A DNA stretch of 64,000 nt from an uncultured Lachnospiraceae bacterium (GCA_910578645.1 CAJTQI010000003.1:1-64000), one strand, 5' to 3'; positions 44,459-54,399 are shown, counted from the stretch's first letter. A program made the numbers and translations. The notes: generated by a model from the sequence alone, not told the origin.

Positions 44459-47400
44459 ATGTATTTAAAAAGTATAGAGGTGCATGGGTTTAAATCCTTT
44501 GCCAACAAGATTAATTTCAAGTTCCACAATGGCATTACCGGGATTGTGGGGCCCAACGGTTCCGGCAAGAGTAACGTGGCGGACGCGGTCAGATGGGTGC
44601 TCGGTGAGCAGCGGATTAAGCAGCTTAGAGGAGCCAGTATGCAGGATGTCATATTTTCCGGAACGGAGATGCGTAAGCCCCTGGGGTATGCCTATGTGGC
44701 GATTACCTTGGACAATGCCGACCATCAGCTTGCCATTGACTATGACGAGGTGACGGTTTCCAGGAGGTTATACCGCTCAGGTGAGAGCGAGTATATGATT
44801 AACGGTGCGGTATGCCGGTTAAAAGACGTGAACGAGCTGTTCTACGATACGGGTATCGGCAAGGAAGGCTATTCCATCATCGGGCAGGGACAGATTGACA
44901 AAATCCTAAGCGGCAAGCCGGAAGAAAGAAGGGAGCTGTTTGACGAGGCAGCGGGTATCGTTAAATTCAAGCGCAGGAAATATGCGGCGCAGAAGAAACT
45001 GGAAGACGAGAAGCAGAACCTGGTGCGCGTCAATGATATCCTTACCGAGCTGGAGAAGCAGACAGGCCCTTTGGAGAAACAGTCCGAGAAGGCCAAGATT
45101 TATCTGAAGAAAAAAGAAGAGCTGAAGAGCCTTGACGTCAATGTCTTCCTCTTAGAAAACGTGCGTGTGCGGCAGCAGCTTGCCGAAGTGGAAGGGAATC
45201 TGAAAATTGCCAATGACGACCTGGAAGAGACTACGGATAAATACGAGCATATCAAGGAAGAGTATGAACAGATAGAAGGTAAAATCGAAACTCTGGAGCG
45301 TGCCATCGAGACAGCCAGGGCGACTCTGACGGACACAGGCGTGATGCGTTCCAAACTGGAGGGTGAAATTAATGTCTTGAAAGAACAGATTCACTCTGCG
45401 GAGGGGAACGAGGAGCATTTACAGAACCGGATTCGCAGTATTACGGAACAGATTGAGAGCCATACGAGGGAGAAAGAGAGCATCCTGGCCGAGAAGGAAG
45501 AAGCCGACAGCAGGCTTATGGAAATAGAGACTGAACGGACAAAGGCAAGGCAGCTATTAGAATCCACACAAAATAAAATCGCGGAGCTTAATAATTATAT
45601 TGAAAGCGGCAAGAATACCATTATTGACGCCTTGAACAACCGGGCGACGATTAAGTCTAAGTTGGGCCGTTATGACACCATGCTTGAACAGGTTAACATC
45701 CGCAAGGCGGAACTAAATTCCAGGCTTTTGCGGGCCAAGTCTGACGAGGCTGCACAGACGGAGAATATCAAGAAACTGGAAGAGGCGTTTGAAGCGGTCA
45801 ATGTGGTAATCCGCGAATTGAACGAGCAGCAGGAGTCCATGGAAGAACAGCTTGCGGGGATTCGGGAAGAACTTGCCGGCAGGGACCAGAAACTGCGGGA
45901 TACACAGGTACTTTACCATCAGGAAAAGTCTAAGCTGGAAGCCCTGGCAAATCTGACGGAACGTTATGAAGGGTACGGCGGAAGCGTCAAGGCAGTCATG
46001 GAGCGCAAAGGGCAGGAACGGGGCATCATCGGCGTCGTGGCGGACATCATACAGGCGGAGGCCAAGTACGAGACGGCCATAGAGACGGCCCTGGGAGGCA
46101 ACATCCAGAATATCGTCACGGAGGACGAAGAGACAGCCAAACGCATGATTGGCTATTTGAAGAAAGCAAGGGCAGGCCGCGCCACATTTCTGCCTCTTAC
46201 GAGTATCACCCATCCCCAGGAGTTTAAGAACAAAGAGGCGCTGAAGGAAAAGGGCGTCATCGGGATGGCGGACGAGCTTGTAAAAACCGATAAGAAGTAC
46301 CAGAATGTGGCGAAGGCCATGTTAGGACGGATTGTGGTGGTGGACAATGTGGACAATGCCGTCAAGATTGCCCGGAAATTTGACTACGGCGTCCGTATGG
46401 TTACGCTGGAAGGGGAACTGCTTGTGCCCGGCGGCGCCATCAGCGGCGGCGCGTTTAAGAACAATTCCAATCTTCTGGGAAGACGCCGCGAGATGGAAGA
46501 ACTGGAGAAGAAGGTCAGGCAATATGTGGTTGACGTAGATAAACTGTTAAACGATATTGAAGAGACGAAACGCCGGCGGAACAAGCTGCGGCTTAATCTG
46601 GAAGACGTCAAGGGGCAGTTGCAGCGCAAGTTTATCGAGCAGAATACGGCGAGGATGAACGTGATGCAGGCCCGGGACAAGAAGAGCGAGACAGAAGAAG
46701 GGTTTGGCGAATTAAAGTCGGAAGAACAAGACCTTGAACTGCAGATTAAAGAAATGCAGGTAGGAAAGGACGAGATTGCCAGGGAACTGGAAGATTCCGA
46801 GGCCCTTGAGAAGAATGTGGAAGTCCAGATTGCCCAGTTCCAGAAACAGTTGGAGGAAGAGCGGGAGAAAGAATCCGGCCAGGCGGCGAAGGTGTCTGAG
46901 TGGGATGTGGAAGTAGAGAAGGTACGCCAGGGCGCAGATTTTAAACGCCAGAACTTAGAGCGTGTGGCCAGCGAGATTGACAGATATACGGCGGAGCTTA
47001 CAGAGGTGCAGGAAGGACTGCATCTTGGCAAGGAGGAAGTGGAGCGCAAGAGGGAGAGCATTTCAGAGATTGAAAAGACCATTGCTTCTTCTTTTACCGC
47101 CCAGACCGATGCGGAGAAGCAACTCAAAGAGGACGCCGCCGCGAAAGAAGAGCTGTCCGCCAGACAGAAGAATTTCTTTGCTTCCAGGGAAGAATTGTCC
47201 CAGAGGATGACTGCGCTGGACAAGGAAGTATACCGTTTGGGCAGTCAGAGAGAGCGGATGGAAGAGTCCATAGAATCCCAGATTAACTATATGTGGGATG
47301 AGTACGAGATTACGCTTTCGGATGCGGAATCATTGAAGGACGAGGAGATGAATGACCTTTCCTCCATGAAAAAAGAAATTACGGCCTTAAAAGATGCCAT

Positions 47401-48019
47401 CCGGAAATTGGGCGATGTCAATGTCAACGCCATCGAAGATTACAAGAATCTGATGGAGCGCTATACGTTCCTGAAAACCCAGCATGATGATTTGGTGGAG
47501 GCCGAGAAGACGCTGCTTGGCATAATTGAGGAACTTGACACTTCTATGCGCAAGCAGTTTAACGAGAAGTTTGCGGAGATTAACAGAGAGTTCGATAAGG
47601 TGTTTAAGGAGCTTTTTGGAGGCGGTAAGGGAACCCTTGAACTGATTGAGGAAGAGGATGTGTTGGAAGCGGGTATCCGTATCATTGCCCAACCGCCGGG
47701 GAAGAAACTGGTCAATATGATGCAGATGTCCGGTGGGGAGAAGTCGCTGACAGCTATTTGCCTGTTGTTTGCCATCCAGAACTTAAAGCCGTCGCCTTTC
47801 TGTCTTCTGGACGAGATTGAGGCGGCGCTTGACGAGAGCAATGTGGGCAGATTTGCCAAATATTTACATAAGCTGACGAAAAACACGCAGTTTATTGTCA
47901 TTACCCACAGGAGGGGCACGATGGAGAAAGCTGACCGGCTCTACGGCATTACGATGCAGGAGAAGGGCGTGTCAACGCTGGTAAGCGTTAATTTGATTGA
48001 TAAGGAATTGGATGACTGA
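44459..48019 (+). CDS. smc: Chromosome partition protein SMC
   Basis: Condensin ATPase, 1186 aa. Walker A GPNGSGKSN (~32-40), Q-loop IIGQGQID, two coiled-coil arms around the hinge (~500-680, with GGAISGGAFK nearby), signature MSGGEKSLTAI and Walker B FCLLDEIEAALDE. The stop TGA overlaps the ftsY ATG (TGATG). Confidence 0.97.
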   Translation: MYLKSIEVHGFKSFANKINFKFHNGITGIVGPNGSGKSNVADAVRWVLGEQRIKQLRGASMQDVIFSGTEMRKPLGYAYVAITLDNADHQLAIDYDEVTVSRRLYRSGESEYMINGAVCRLKDVNELFYDTGIGKEGYSIIGQGQIDKILSGKPEERRELFDEAAGIVKFKRRKYAAQKKLEDEKQNLVRVNDILTELEKQTGPLEKQSEKAKIYLKKKEELKSLDVNVFLLENVRVRQQLAEVEGNLKIANDDLEETTDKYEHIKEEYEQIEGKIETLERAIETARATLTDTGVMRSKLEGEINVLKEQIHSAEGNEEHLQNRIRSITEQIESHTREKESILAEKEEADSRLMEIETERTKARQLLESTQNKIAELNNYIESGKNTIIDALNNRATIKSKLGRYDTMLEQVNIRKAELNSRLLRAKSDEAAQTENIKKLEEAFEAVNVVIRELNEQQESMEEQLAGIREELAGRDQKLRDTQVLYHQEKSKLEALANLTERYEGYGGSVKAVMERKGQERGIIGVVADIIQAEAKYETAIETALGGNIQNIVTEDEETAKRMIGYLKKARAGRATFLPLTSITHPQEFKNKEALKEKGVIGMADELVKTDKKYQNVAKAMLGRIVVVDNVDNAVKIARKFDYGVRMVTLEGELLVPGGAISGGAFKNNSNLLGRRREMEELEKKVRQYVVDVDKLLNDIEETKRRRNKLRLNLEDVKGQLQRKFIEQNTARMNVMQARDKKSETEEGFGELKSEEQDLELQIKEMQVGKDEIARELEDSEALEKNVEVQIAQFQKQLEEEREKESGQAAKVSEWDVEVEKVRQGADFKRQNLERVASEIDRYTAELTEVQEGLHLGKEEVERKRESISEIEKTIASSFTAQTDAEKQLKEDAAAKEELSARQKNFFASREELSQRMTALDKEVYRLGSQRERMEESIESQINYMWDEYEITLSDAESLKDEEMNDLSSMKKEITALKDAIRKLGDVNVNAIEDYKNLMERYTFLKTQHDDLVEAEKTLLGIIEELDTSMRKQFNEKFAEINREFDKVFKELFGGGKGTLELIEEEDVLEAGIRIIAQPPGKKLVNMMQMSGGEKSLTAICLLFAIQNLKPSPFCLLDEIEAALDESNVGRFAKYLHKLTKNTQFIVITHRRGTMEKADRLYGITMQEKGVSTLVSVNLIDKELDD

Positions 48020-48975
48020 TGAGCGAAGAGAAAAAAGGATTTTTCAGCAGATTAAAAGAAGGGCTGACTAAGACAAGAAACAATATTGTGCATGGCATTG
48101 ACGCTGTGTTCGGAGGCTTTTCCAACATCGATGAGGATTTCTATGAGGAGCTGGAAGAGATACTCATTATGGGAGACATCGGCGTGAAAGCCACCGAGGC
48201 GATTCTTGAGAGACTGCGGGAGCAGGTGAGGGAGAACCATATCAAGGCGCCTGCCGATTGCAAGGGATTTCTAATCCAGAATATAAAGGAGCAGATGCAG
48301 GTGGGGGAAACTGCCTATGATTTCGAGAATGAGCAGTCGATAGTGCTTGTGATTGGAGTCAACGGCGTGGGTAAGACGACCACGGTGGGCAAACTGGCGG
48401 GTAAGCTTAAGAAACAGGGACGCAGAGTATTAATTGCGGCGGCGGATACTTTCCGTGCGGCAGCAGGCGAACAGCTTGGAGAGTGGGCGAATAGAGCAGG
48501 CGTGGATGTCATAGGAGGCAGCGAAGGTTCTGACCCGGCAAGCGTGGTCTATGATGCGGTGAACGCGGCGAAAGCCCGGGGCGTGGACGTGCTTTTGTGT
48601 GATACGGCGGGAAGGCTGCACAATAAGAAAAACCTGATGGAAGAACTTAAGAAAATAAACCGTATTATAGACAAGGAATTTCCGGACGCGCACAGGGAGA
48701 ACCTGGTGGTGTTAGACGGAACTACCGGACAGAATGCATTGCAGCAGGCGAGGGAGTTTGGCGAGGTCGCGGATTTGACGGGTATTATACTGACCAAGAT
48801 GGACGGTACGGCCAAAGGCGGTATCGCGGTGGCAATCCAGTCGGAATTGCAGATTCCGGTGAAGTATATCGGCGTAGGCGAAACGATAGAAGATTTACAG
48901 AAGTTTGATGCGGAGCAGTTTGTGGACGCTTTGTTCGATGTGAAGAAAGAAGAGGAAGAGCCGGAAAGCCTGTAG
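48019..48975 (+). CDS. ftsY: Signal recognition particle receptor FtsY
   Basis: SRP GTPase that docks nascent membrane proteins; 318 aa with a short N-terminus. G1 GVNGVGKTTTVGKLA, AADTFRAAAGEQL, DTAGRLHNKKNLMEELKK and TKMDGTAKGG are intact. It pairs functionally with Ffh (55.1 kb). In B. subtilis ylxM-ffh follow closely; here 5.6 kb of other genes intervene. Confidence 0.97.
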   Translation: MSEEKKGFFSRLKEGLTKTRNNIVHGIDAVFGGFSNIDEDFYEELEEILIMGDIGVKATEAILERLREQVRENHIKAPADCKGFLIQNIKEQMQVGETAYDFENEQSIVLVIGVNGVGKTTTVGKLAGKLKKQGRRVLIAAADTFRAAAGEQLGEWANRAGVDVIGGSEGSDPASVVYDAVNAAKARGVDVLLCDTAGRLHNKKNLMEELKKINRIIDKEFPDAHRENLVVLDGTTGQNALQQAREFGEVADLTGIILTKMDGTAKGGIAVAIQSELQIPVKYIGVGETIEDLQKFDAEQFVDALFDVKKEEEEPESL

Positions 48976-49002
48976 GCTGAGAGAAAGGAATGCGTATAAG
49001 AG

Positions 49003-50220
49003 ATGAAGGAATTGTCTTTGGATAAATTTGAAGAAGCATACGAAGTGGTGAAGGAAGTTGCCTCGGAGACGAAACTGGTACACAGTGACCATTTCAGCAC
49101 ACAGACGGGCAACAAGGTATATTTAAAGCCGGAGAATATGCAGCTTACGGGTGCATACAAACTCCGTGGCGCGTACTATAAGATTAGCACACTCTCGGAG
49201 GAAGAGCGTGAGAAAGGGCTTATTACGGCATCGGCAGGCAACCATGCCCAGGGTGTCGCCTACGCGGCCAAGTGCTATGGCGTAAAAGCCGTGATTGTGA
49301 TGCCCACTACCACGCCGCTTATCAAGGTAAACCGCACGAAGGGTTATGGTGCGGAAGTGGTTATGCACGGGGATGTGTATGACGAGGCGTGTGAACATGC
49401 GTATCAGTTGGCGAAGGAGCACGGGTATACGTTCGTGCATCCTTTTGACGATTTGGACGTGGCCACCGGGCAGGGTACGATTGCCATGGAGATTATCAAA
49501 GAGCAGCCTCTTGTGGATTATATTCTGGTGCCCGTTGGGGGCGGCGGACTGGCCACAGGCGTGTCCACGCTGGCCAAGTTGTTGAACCCTAAGATTAAAG
49601 TAATCGGTGTGGAGCCGGCGGGTGCAAACTGTCTGCAGGAGTCTGTCCGGGCAGGTAAAGTGCTGACGTTAGACCACGTAAATACCATTGCTGACGGAAC
49701 TGCAGTGAAGACACCGGGGACGGATATTTTCCCTTATCTGAGTCAAAATCTGGATGACATCATTACCGTGGAGGATGAAGAACTGGTTGTGGCTTTTCTT
49801 GATATGGTGGAAAACCATAAGATGATTGTGGAAAATTCCGGTTTGCTTACCGTGGCGGCGTTGAAGCATCTTGATGTGAAGAACAAAAAGATTGTGTCAA
49901 TCTTAAGCGGCGGGAACATGGACGTCATCACCATGTCTTCCGTAGTGCAGCAAGGACTTGTGCTGCGCGACAGAATCTTTTCTGTGTCGGTGCTTTTGCC
50001 GGACAAACCTGGCGAGTTGTCCAGGGTGGCAGACGTGATTGCGAAACAAAACGGCAACGTCATCAAGCTGGAACATAACCAGTTTGTGTCTATCAACCGC
50101 AATGCGGCTGTGGAGCTTAAGATTACACTGGAGGCATACGGTACGGAGCATAAGAACCAGATTATAGACGCCCTGCACCAAAACGGGTATCAGCCGAAGG
50201 TTGTGCGGGCGAGTATTTAA
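49003..50220 (+). CDS. ilvA: Threonine ammonia-lyase (threonine dehydratase)
   Basis: PLP enzyme giving 2-oxobutanoate from threonine, for isoleucine synthesis or threonine breakdown; 405 aa. PLP lysine is K53 (TGAYKLRGA). SAGNHAQGVA and the glycine loop GGGGLATG follow. A single C-terminal ACT domain (~325-405) resembles the shorter, catabolic-type enzymes. No other ilv gene is adjacent. A terminator follows. Confidence 0.93.
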   Translation: MKELSLDKFEEAYEVVKEVASETKLVHSDHFSTQTGNKVYLKPENMQLTGAYKLRGAYYKISTLSEEEREKGLITASAGNHAQGVAYAAKCYGVKAVIVMPTTTPLIKVNRTKGYGAEVVMHGDVYDEACEHAYQLAKEHGYTFVHPFDDLDVATGQGTIAMEIIKEQPLVDYILVPVGGGGLATGVSTLAKLLNPKIKVIGVEPAGANCLQESVRAGKVLTLDHVNTIADGTAVKTPGTDIFPYLSQNLDDIITVEDEELVVAFLDMVENHKMIVENSGLLTVAALKHLDVKNKKIVSILSGGNMDVITMSSVVQQGLVLRDRIFSVSVLLPDKPGELSRVADVIAKQNGNVIKLEHNQFVSINRNAAVELKITLEAYGTEHKNQIIDALHQNGYQPKVVRASI

Positions 50221-50226
50221 GGCAAA

Positions 50227-50256
50227 AAAAGCCGGACTGTTTAGGGTCTGGCTTTT
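50227..50256 (+). terminator. Terminator after ilvA
   Basis: AAAAGCCGGAC (50227-50237) pairs with GTCTGGCTTTT (50246-50256), including one G-T wobble. The T run is the 3' arm itself. Confidence 0.6.
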
Positions 50257-50314
50257 GGATTATGTGGATGGTGATGTGTCCCAAGAAATCTGTGGTATGC
50301 ATGAGGAGTAGTGT

Positions 50315-51223
50315 ATGGAGACGGACAAAATCAAAAAAGAAAAGAAAAATAAAAATTTTTATAAAAAAAGCAAGACAGAATGGATAAAGAAATATATTAT
50401 TATAACAGTGGCGGCATTTTGTTTTTCGGTGGCGGTCAGCCTTTTTATAGACCCTAACAACATGGCGCCCGGCGGTGTGACAGGTATCGCGATTATTTTA
50501 AACAGGGTGATTCCCGTGAGTACGGGTACGTTGATATTTCTTTTGAATGTGCCGATTCTGGTTTTTGCTATCTGGAAATTTGGATTAGGGTTTACCGTAT
50601 CAACGGTTTATGCCACGTTGCTTATTTCAACATTTACCAATATGTTGCAGTCTTTTGGGGCGGCCACCCACGACAGGCTGCTTGCCGCGATTGCGGGAGG
50701 TATTTTGTCGGCTGTTTCCATTGGCACGATTTTTAAGTCGGGCGCGACAACGGGCGGACTGGACATTGTGGTTAAGGCGCTGCGGTTGAAGCTGCCGCAT
50801 TTAAAGACGGGAAATATTTTTTTCATTGCGGACGCCCTGGTGGTGACACTTTCGGGAATTGTCTTCCATGACATTGACGCCGCGCTGTATGCGGCCATTG
50901 CGGTGGGCTGTTCTTCGGTGACCATGGATGTGGTGCTCTATGGAAGGGACGAGGCGAAACTTCTCTATATTATCAGTAACAAGCCGAAGGAGATTACGGC
51001 CCGTGTCCTGGAAGAACTGGATGTGGGGATGACTCATATAAGTGGCAGAGGCGCGTACAGCGGAGTTGACAAGCAGGTGCTTATGTGTGCCATGAAGAAG
51101 ACTGTGTTTCCCCGTGTGGAAGGCATCATACGGGAGGAAGACCCGGATGCTTTTATGATAGTGACAAGCGCTTCGGAGATTTTCGGAGAAGGGTACAAGA
51201 GTTATTTCAGTGAGCGGGTATAG
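50315..51223 (+). CDS. YitT family membrane protein
   Basis: 302 aa. A Lys-rich N-terminus precedes five to six hydrophobic segments (~28-200) with the family motif PGGVTGIA and GATTGGLDIV. A soluble C-terminal DUF2179-type domain (~205-295) includes ISGRGAYSG. Function is unknown. GAGGAG lies before the ATG. Nothing in the neighbourhood suggests a substrate. Confidence 0.88.
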   Translation: METDKIKKEKKNKNFYKKSKTEWIKKYIIITVAAFCFSVAVSLFIDPNNMAPGGVTGIAIILNRVIPVSTGTLIFLLNVPILVFAIWKFGLGFTVSTVYATLLISTFTNMLQSFGAATHDRLLAAIAGGILSAVSIGTIFKSGATTGGLDIVVKALRLKLPHLKTGNIFFIADALVVTLSGIVFHDIDAALYAAIAVGCSSVTMDVVLYGRDEAKLLYIISNKPKEITARVLEELDVGMTHISGRGAYSGVDKQVLMCAMKKTVFPRVEGIIREEDPDAFMIVTSASEIFGEGYKSYFSERV

Positions 51224-51316
51224 ATAGTGTATTGGCGTTTTGCATATCCGGGCGTGCCGGATATGGGTTAGAAGCTTGATTTTATAACATTGGTGTAAAC
51301 AGGGGCAGGAGTGCGT

Positions 51317-52438
51317 ATGAGGGAAATGAATGTACATGGTAAGAAACATAAGAAAAAGCGCAGGAGGAGTGAGAACGGTATACTGGTCGGTTCCATTATA
51401 CTGTGCCTTGTGACGCTGTCAGCGGTTACAATCTGTCTGATGATGGTATTTAAGTACCGTGCCGTGCAGATGGAAAATGCGGTGGTCATGGAAGAACTGG
51501 AGGCCATCCGTACAGACGAGACAATGACCTACACCCAGGGCGAAGTGGACGCCATGCTCGCCCATGCGGTGGAGGAGGCTGCCGAACAGACGAGTGAACA
51601 AGTAACAAACGAACTGTTAGCGAAATTAAAGGAACTGATGCTCTCCGGTGAAGGAACGGTTGCTATGCTCCGATATTTCTATCCGGATGAGATTGTCCTG
51701 GCGGATGCAGGAGAGTTCCATTTTTTCCCGATTTCCGATAAATTGCGACACCATACATATAACGAGGAACAGTTTGTCATGGATGACAGGCAGATTATAA
51801 GCTATTTTGAGAATGGCGAAGCTGTTTCCCATAAAGGAATTGACGTGTCCAAATACCAAGGGGAAATTGACTGGGAAGAGGTGGCGGCAGACGATGTGGA
51901 GTACGCTTTTATCCGTCTGGGTATCAGGGGCTATACGGAAGGGGAAATTCTGGAAGACGAAACTTTTGAAGACAATATCAAAGGTGCAAGGCGCAATGAC
52001 ATAGACGTAGGCGTGTACTTTTTTACCCAGGCCACCAGTGTGGAGGAGGCGGAGGAAGAGGCCCAATACGTGATTGATAGCATAGAGCCGTATAAGGTGA
52101 AATATCCGGTGGTGATTGACGTGGAGGCGGTGACAAATACGAATGCGAGAACACGTGAACTGACCATGGAGGAGCGGACCGAGTATTGCATAGCTTTTTG
52201 TGAAAAAATTAAAGAAGCCGGGTATGAGCCGATGATTTATGGTAATCTGAAAACCTTTATGCTCATGCTTGACTTGGAAAAATTGGAAGAGTATGAGAAG
52301 TGGATTGCCTATTACGATGAGCAGGTTTATTATCCCTATGCTTTCAAAGTGTGGCAGTATTCCGACAGCGGCAGGGTCAACGGGATTGAAGGGGACGTGG
52401 ATTTGAATATCAGTTTTGGGGACTGGTCCGATGAGTGA
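51317..52438 (+). CDS. Membrane-anchored GH25 muramidase
   Basis: Type II membrane protein of 373 aa: a basic N-terminus (KKHKKKRRR), one membrane span (~20-45), a short coiled stalk, then a GH25 domain (~175-370). The domain starts KGIDVSKYQGEIDW and has the acidic catalytic motif VVIDVEAV; WQYSDSG and DVDLN close it. ATG 51317 has CAGGAG 6 nt upstream. The stop overlaps the AraC-family gene, which suggests co-expression. This is the second GH25 protein in the window, anchored rather than wall-bound. Confidence 0.88.
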   Translation: MREMNVHGKKHKKKRRRSENGILVGSIILCLVTLSAVTICLMMVFKYRAVQMENAVVMEELEAIRTDETMTYTQGEVDAMLAHAVEEAAEQTSEQVTNELLAKLKELMLSGEGTVAMLRYFYPDEIVLADAGEFHFFPISDKLRHHTYNEEQFVMDDRQIISYFENGEAVSHKGIDVSKYQGEIDWEEVAADDVEYAFIRLGIRGYTEGEILEDETFEDNIKGARRNDIDVGVYFFTQATSVEEAEEEAQYVIDSIEPYKVKYPVVIDVEAVTNTNARTRELTMEERTEYCIAFCEKIKEAGYEPMIYGNLKTFMLMLDLEKLEEYEKWIAYYDEQVYYPYAFKVWQYSDSGRVNGIEGDVDLNISFGDWSDE

Positions 52439-53339
52439 CAAGGAGACGAATCGGCATATGAAAGGGGCCGGGGGATGCGAATCCCGGGAGCAAGAGCGGT
52501 ACGAAAAGACAGGATATTTGGCGGAGCCATACCGTATTTTCCATCTGCGGGACTGTAAAAAACAAGAGTTTGATTTCCACTATCATGAGTTTTATAAGAT
52601 TATTTATTTTCTGGAAGGCAAGGTGGATTATAAGATAGAAGGAAAGACTTACCACCTTAAGCCGCATGATTTCGTGCTGGTGGGCGCCAACGTCATCCAT
52701 AAACCGGAGATTGATGCAGGTATACCTTATGAGCGTTATATTATCTATCTGTCGGAGGAATTTCTTTCGGAAGAAAAGGAACATGGGCACAGCCTGAAAT
52801 ATTGTTTTGAAAAGGCCCAACGCTCACAAAACCGGGTGGTTCATTTTATGCCGGAAAGCTATGAAGAGCTTGTGGGCTGCCTGCTCCATATGGAAAAAAT
52901 TGTGAGCCAGAAGGAAGCCTATATGAGCGGACTCTTGTTAAAAAGTGCATTTCTGGAATTTATGGTGCTTTTTAACAGGAACGTAGTAGGTCAGCCAAGG
53001 GCGTTTATCACCACAGCCGCGTATAACGGGAAGGTGGTGGATGTGATTGCTTATATACAGGAACATCTGACGGAGGAAATCAATGTGGATATCCTGGCAA
53101 AACAGTGTTATATCAGTAAGTATTATCTGATGAGGCAGTTTAAGGAGGCCACAGGCTATTCCATCCACCAGTATATCAATGAGAAAAGGATTCAGGCGGC
53201 GAGAAGGATGATTTTGTCAGGTATTCCGGCCTCGGAGGCATGTTACCAGTGTGGGTTCCATGATTATTCTACTTTTGCAAGGCGGTTTAAGATGATTGTG
53301 GGTGTGGCGCCGTCGAAGTTTGCGCAAGATGAACATTAA
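52431..53339 (+). CDS. AraC-family transcriptional regulator with cupin sensor
   Basis: 302 aa. An N-terminal cupin-like sensor (~30-130; FHYHEFYKIIYFLEGKVDY) and a C-terminal double helix-turn-helix (~205-300; ISKYYLMRQFKEATGYSI and QCGFHDYSTFARRFK). ATG 52431 lies inside the 3' end of the GH25 gene, so the two are translationally coupled. The regulator may control this muramidase or a distant sugar locus; the target is not visible. Confidence 0.9.
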   Translation: MSDKETNRHMKGAGGCESREQERYEKTGYLAEPYRIFHLRDCKKQEFDFHYHEFYKIIYFLEGKVDYKIEGKTYHLKPHDFVLVGANVIHKPEIDAGIPYERYIIYLSEEFLSEEKEHGHSLKYCFEKAQRSQNRVVHFMPESYEELVGCLLHMEKIVSQKEAYMSGLLLKSAFLEFMVLFNRNVVGQPRAFITTAAYNGKVVDVIAYIQEHLTEEINVDILAKQCYISKYYLMRQFKEATGYSIHQYINEKRIQAARRMILSGIPASEACYQCGFHDYSTFARRFKMIVGVAPSKFAQDEH

Positions 53340-53347
53340 GAAACAGG

Positions 53348-53377
53348 TTGTTTTATGGCTGATAAACATGGTACAAT
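53348..53377 (+). promoter_or_regulatory. Promoter of the peptidase-like fusion gene
   Basis: TTGTTT (53348-53353), an 18-bp spacer and TACAAT (53372-53377). Confidence 0.45.
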
Positions 53378-53412
53378 AGGTCTACTAAAAGACAGAAAGG
53401 CAGGGGTTATAC

Positions 53413-54081
53413 ATGAAATATGAATTTGAAGGCACGGTAGAATTTAGAGAAAATGAGAATACGATTGCCGTGCCCTTTAATGTATGGGAAGTGTGCGAGA
53501 AGGTAGGGGATGCACCGGTTAGGGTGTGCTTTGATGATGTCTGCTTTATATGTGACCTTGTTCCGAAAGGGCAGGGATATTATGATATTCCGGTCAATCA
53601 AGATACACTGTCTAAGGTGGAGCTTGGGAAGAAATACTTGATTTCTATTGAAATTGTGGGAAATGTGCTAGGAAAAAGCGATGACAGCCCATACAGTACG
53701 GAGCATCCAATCCGCAAGATTGACGGTATTGACCTGGTGACACAGCCTTGGGACGGTTTGTGCGGACAGGCTTGTATTGCGATGGTTGCAGGCACCACAT
53801 TGGATGAGATGTGTGATATTATGAAGTGCCGTGAATGGCAGGCGAACATGAGCAAGATGATTGCCACACTGGAATATCTTGGTATCCGCCATGCGGACAA
53901 AATTGTATATACGTTAGGTAAGCCTGTAGAACTGCCGCATTGCTGTATTATCATGGAGAAGATGGGCAGGTACAGCCATTACCTGGTGGGGTATGACGGA
54001 ATGTACTATGAGCCGAACCAAGGTGTGTTAAAAGAATTTGACATGGCTAAAATGGTTGGATATTTAGAGATTGTGACGTAA
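53413..54081 (+). CDS. DUF1905-like domain fused to a C39/papain-like cysteine peptidase domain
   Basis: 222 aa, no signal peptide. Residues ~1-85 resemble DUF1905 (IAVPFNVWEVCEKVG, then GQGYYDIPVN and LGKKYLISIE). Residues ~105-222 look like a peptidase-C39-type fold: Q111 before WDGLCGQACIAM, with C117 as likely nucleophile, H189 in SHYLVGYDG and E200/N202 in YYEPNQG. It is predicted cytosolic, so it is unlikely to be a bacteriocin exporter. It could be a peptidase, a transglutaminase-like enzyme or an inactive relative. The family assignment of both halves is by eye. Confidence 0.6.
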   Translation: MKYEFEGTVEFRENENTIAVPFNVWEVCEKVGDAPVRVCFDDVCFICDLVPKGQGYYDIPVNQDTLSKVELGKKYLISIEIVGNVLGKSDDSPYSTEHPIRKIDGIDLVTQPWDGLCGQACIAMVAGTTLDEMCDIMKCREWQANMSKMIATLEYLGIRHADKIVYTLGKPVELPHCCIIMEKMGRYSHYLVGYDGMYYEPNQGVLKEFDMAKMVGYLEIVT

Positions 54082-54170
54082 GCCGTATTTATATTCGGTA
54101 AAAAGGAATGTAAGTGGGGCAGTGTCAGGGTATGTCCTCTGTTTTCGGCAGTTAAAACTTAGTATAGGAA

Positions 54171-54199
54171 TTGTCTGAAAAAGAAATGTGTGCTATACC
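54171..54199 (+). promoter_or_regulatory. Promoter of the small hydrophobic peptide gene
   Basis: TTGTCT (54171-54176), a 17-bp spacer and TATACC (54194-54199). The leader would be ~100 nt and structured. Confidence 0.5.
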
Positions 54200-54256
54200 C
54201 CATTCATGGGAAGCCATAGAGCCAAAGGCGGCTTTACCCCCCCCTCTTGTACTTTG

Positions 54257-54296
54257 CGGAGGGTTCAAGTAGCCCTCCGGATGATAGAAAGGAGGG
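54257..54296 (+). promoter_or_regulatory. Leader hairpin able to mask the ribosome binding site
   Basis: CGGAGGG (54257-54263) pairs with CCCTCCG (54273-54279). The same CCCTCC can instead pair with the GGAGGG ribosome binding site (54291-54296). These mutually exclusive structures would control toxin translation. Confidence 0.55.
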
Positions 54297-54303
54297 CGAT
54301 ACA

Positions 54304-54399
54304 ATGATTACATATCAGGATTTCTTTTTGTTCTGTACGTTCATTGTTGCCTTTATCAGATTTTTAAGGGAAAGAAATAGCCGCCACTACTGCCAATAG
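54304..54399 (+). CDS. Short hydrophobic peptide, holin-like type I toxin candidate
   Basis: A 31-aa peptide: MITYQDFFLF at the start, a hydrophobic span to about residue 21, then a basic polar tail (RERNSRHY). The ribosome binding site AAAGGAGGG is ideal, 7 nt before the ATG. Size and pattern match the small holin-like toxins of Bacillota type I toxin-antitoxin loci. An antisense promoter faces it from downstream (54482-54510) and its own transcript ends at 54442-54474. Toxicity is inferred, not shown. Confidence 0.7.
   Translation: MITYQDFFLFCTFIVAFIRFLRERNSRHYCQ

Noticed and set aside
46384..47223. 279-codon minus-strand frame opposite smc
   Set aside because: Composition artefact of the coiled-coil coding region (Ser/Phe/Leu-rich), inside an intact smc gene.
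51243..51265. Perfect hairpin CATATCCGG/CCGGATATG after the yitT-family gene
   Set aside because: There is no T run after it, so I did not call it a terminator; it may be an RNA stability element or chance.
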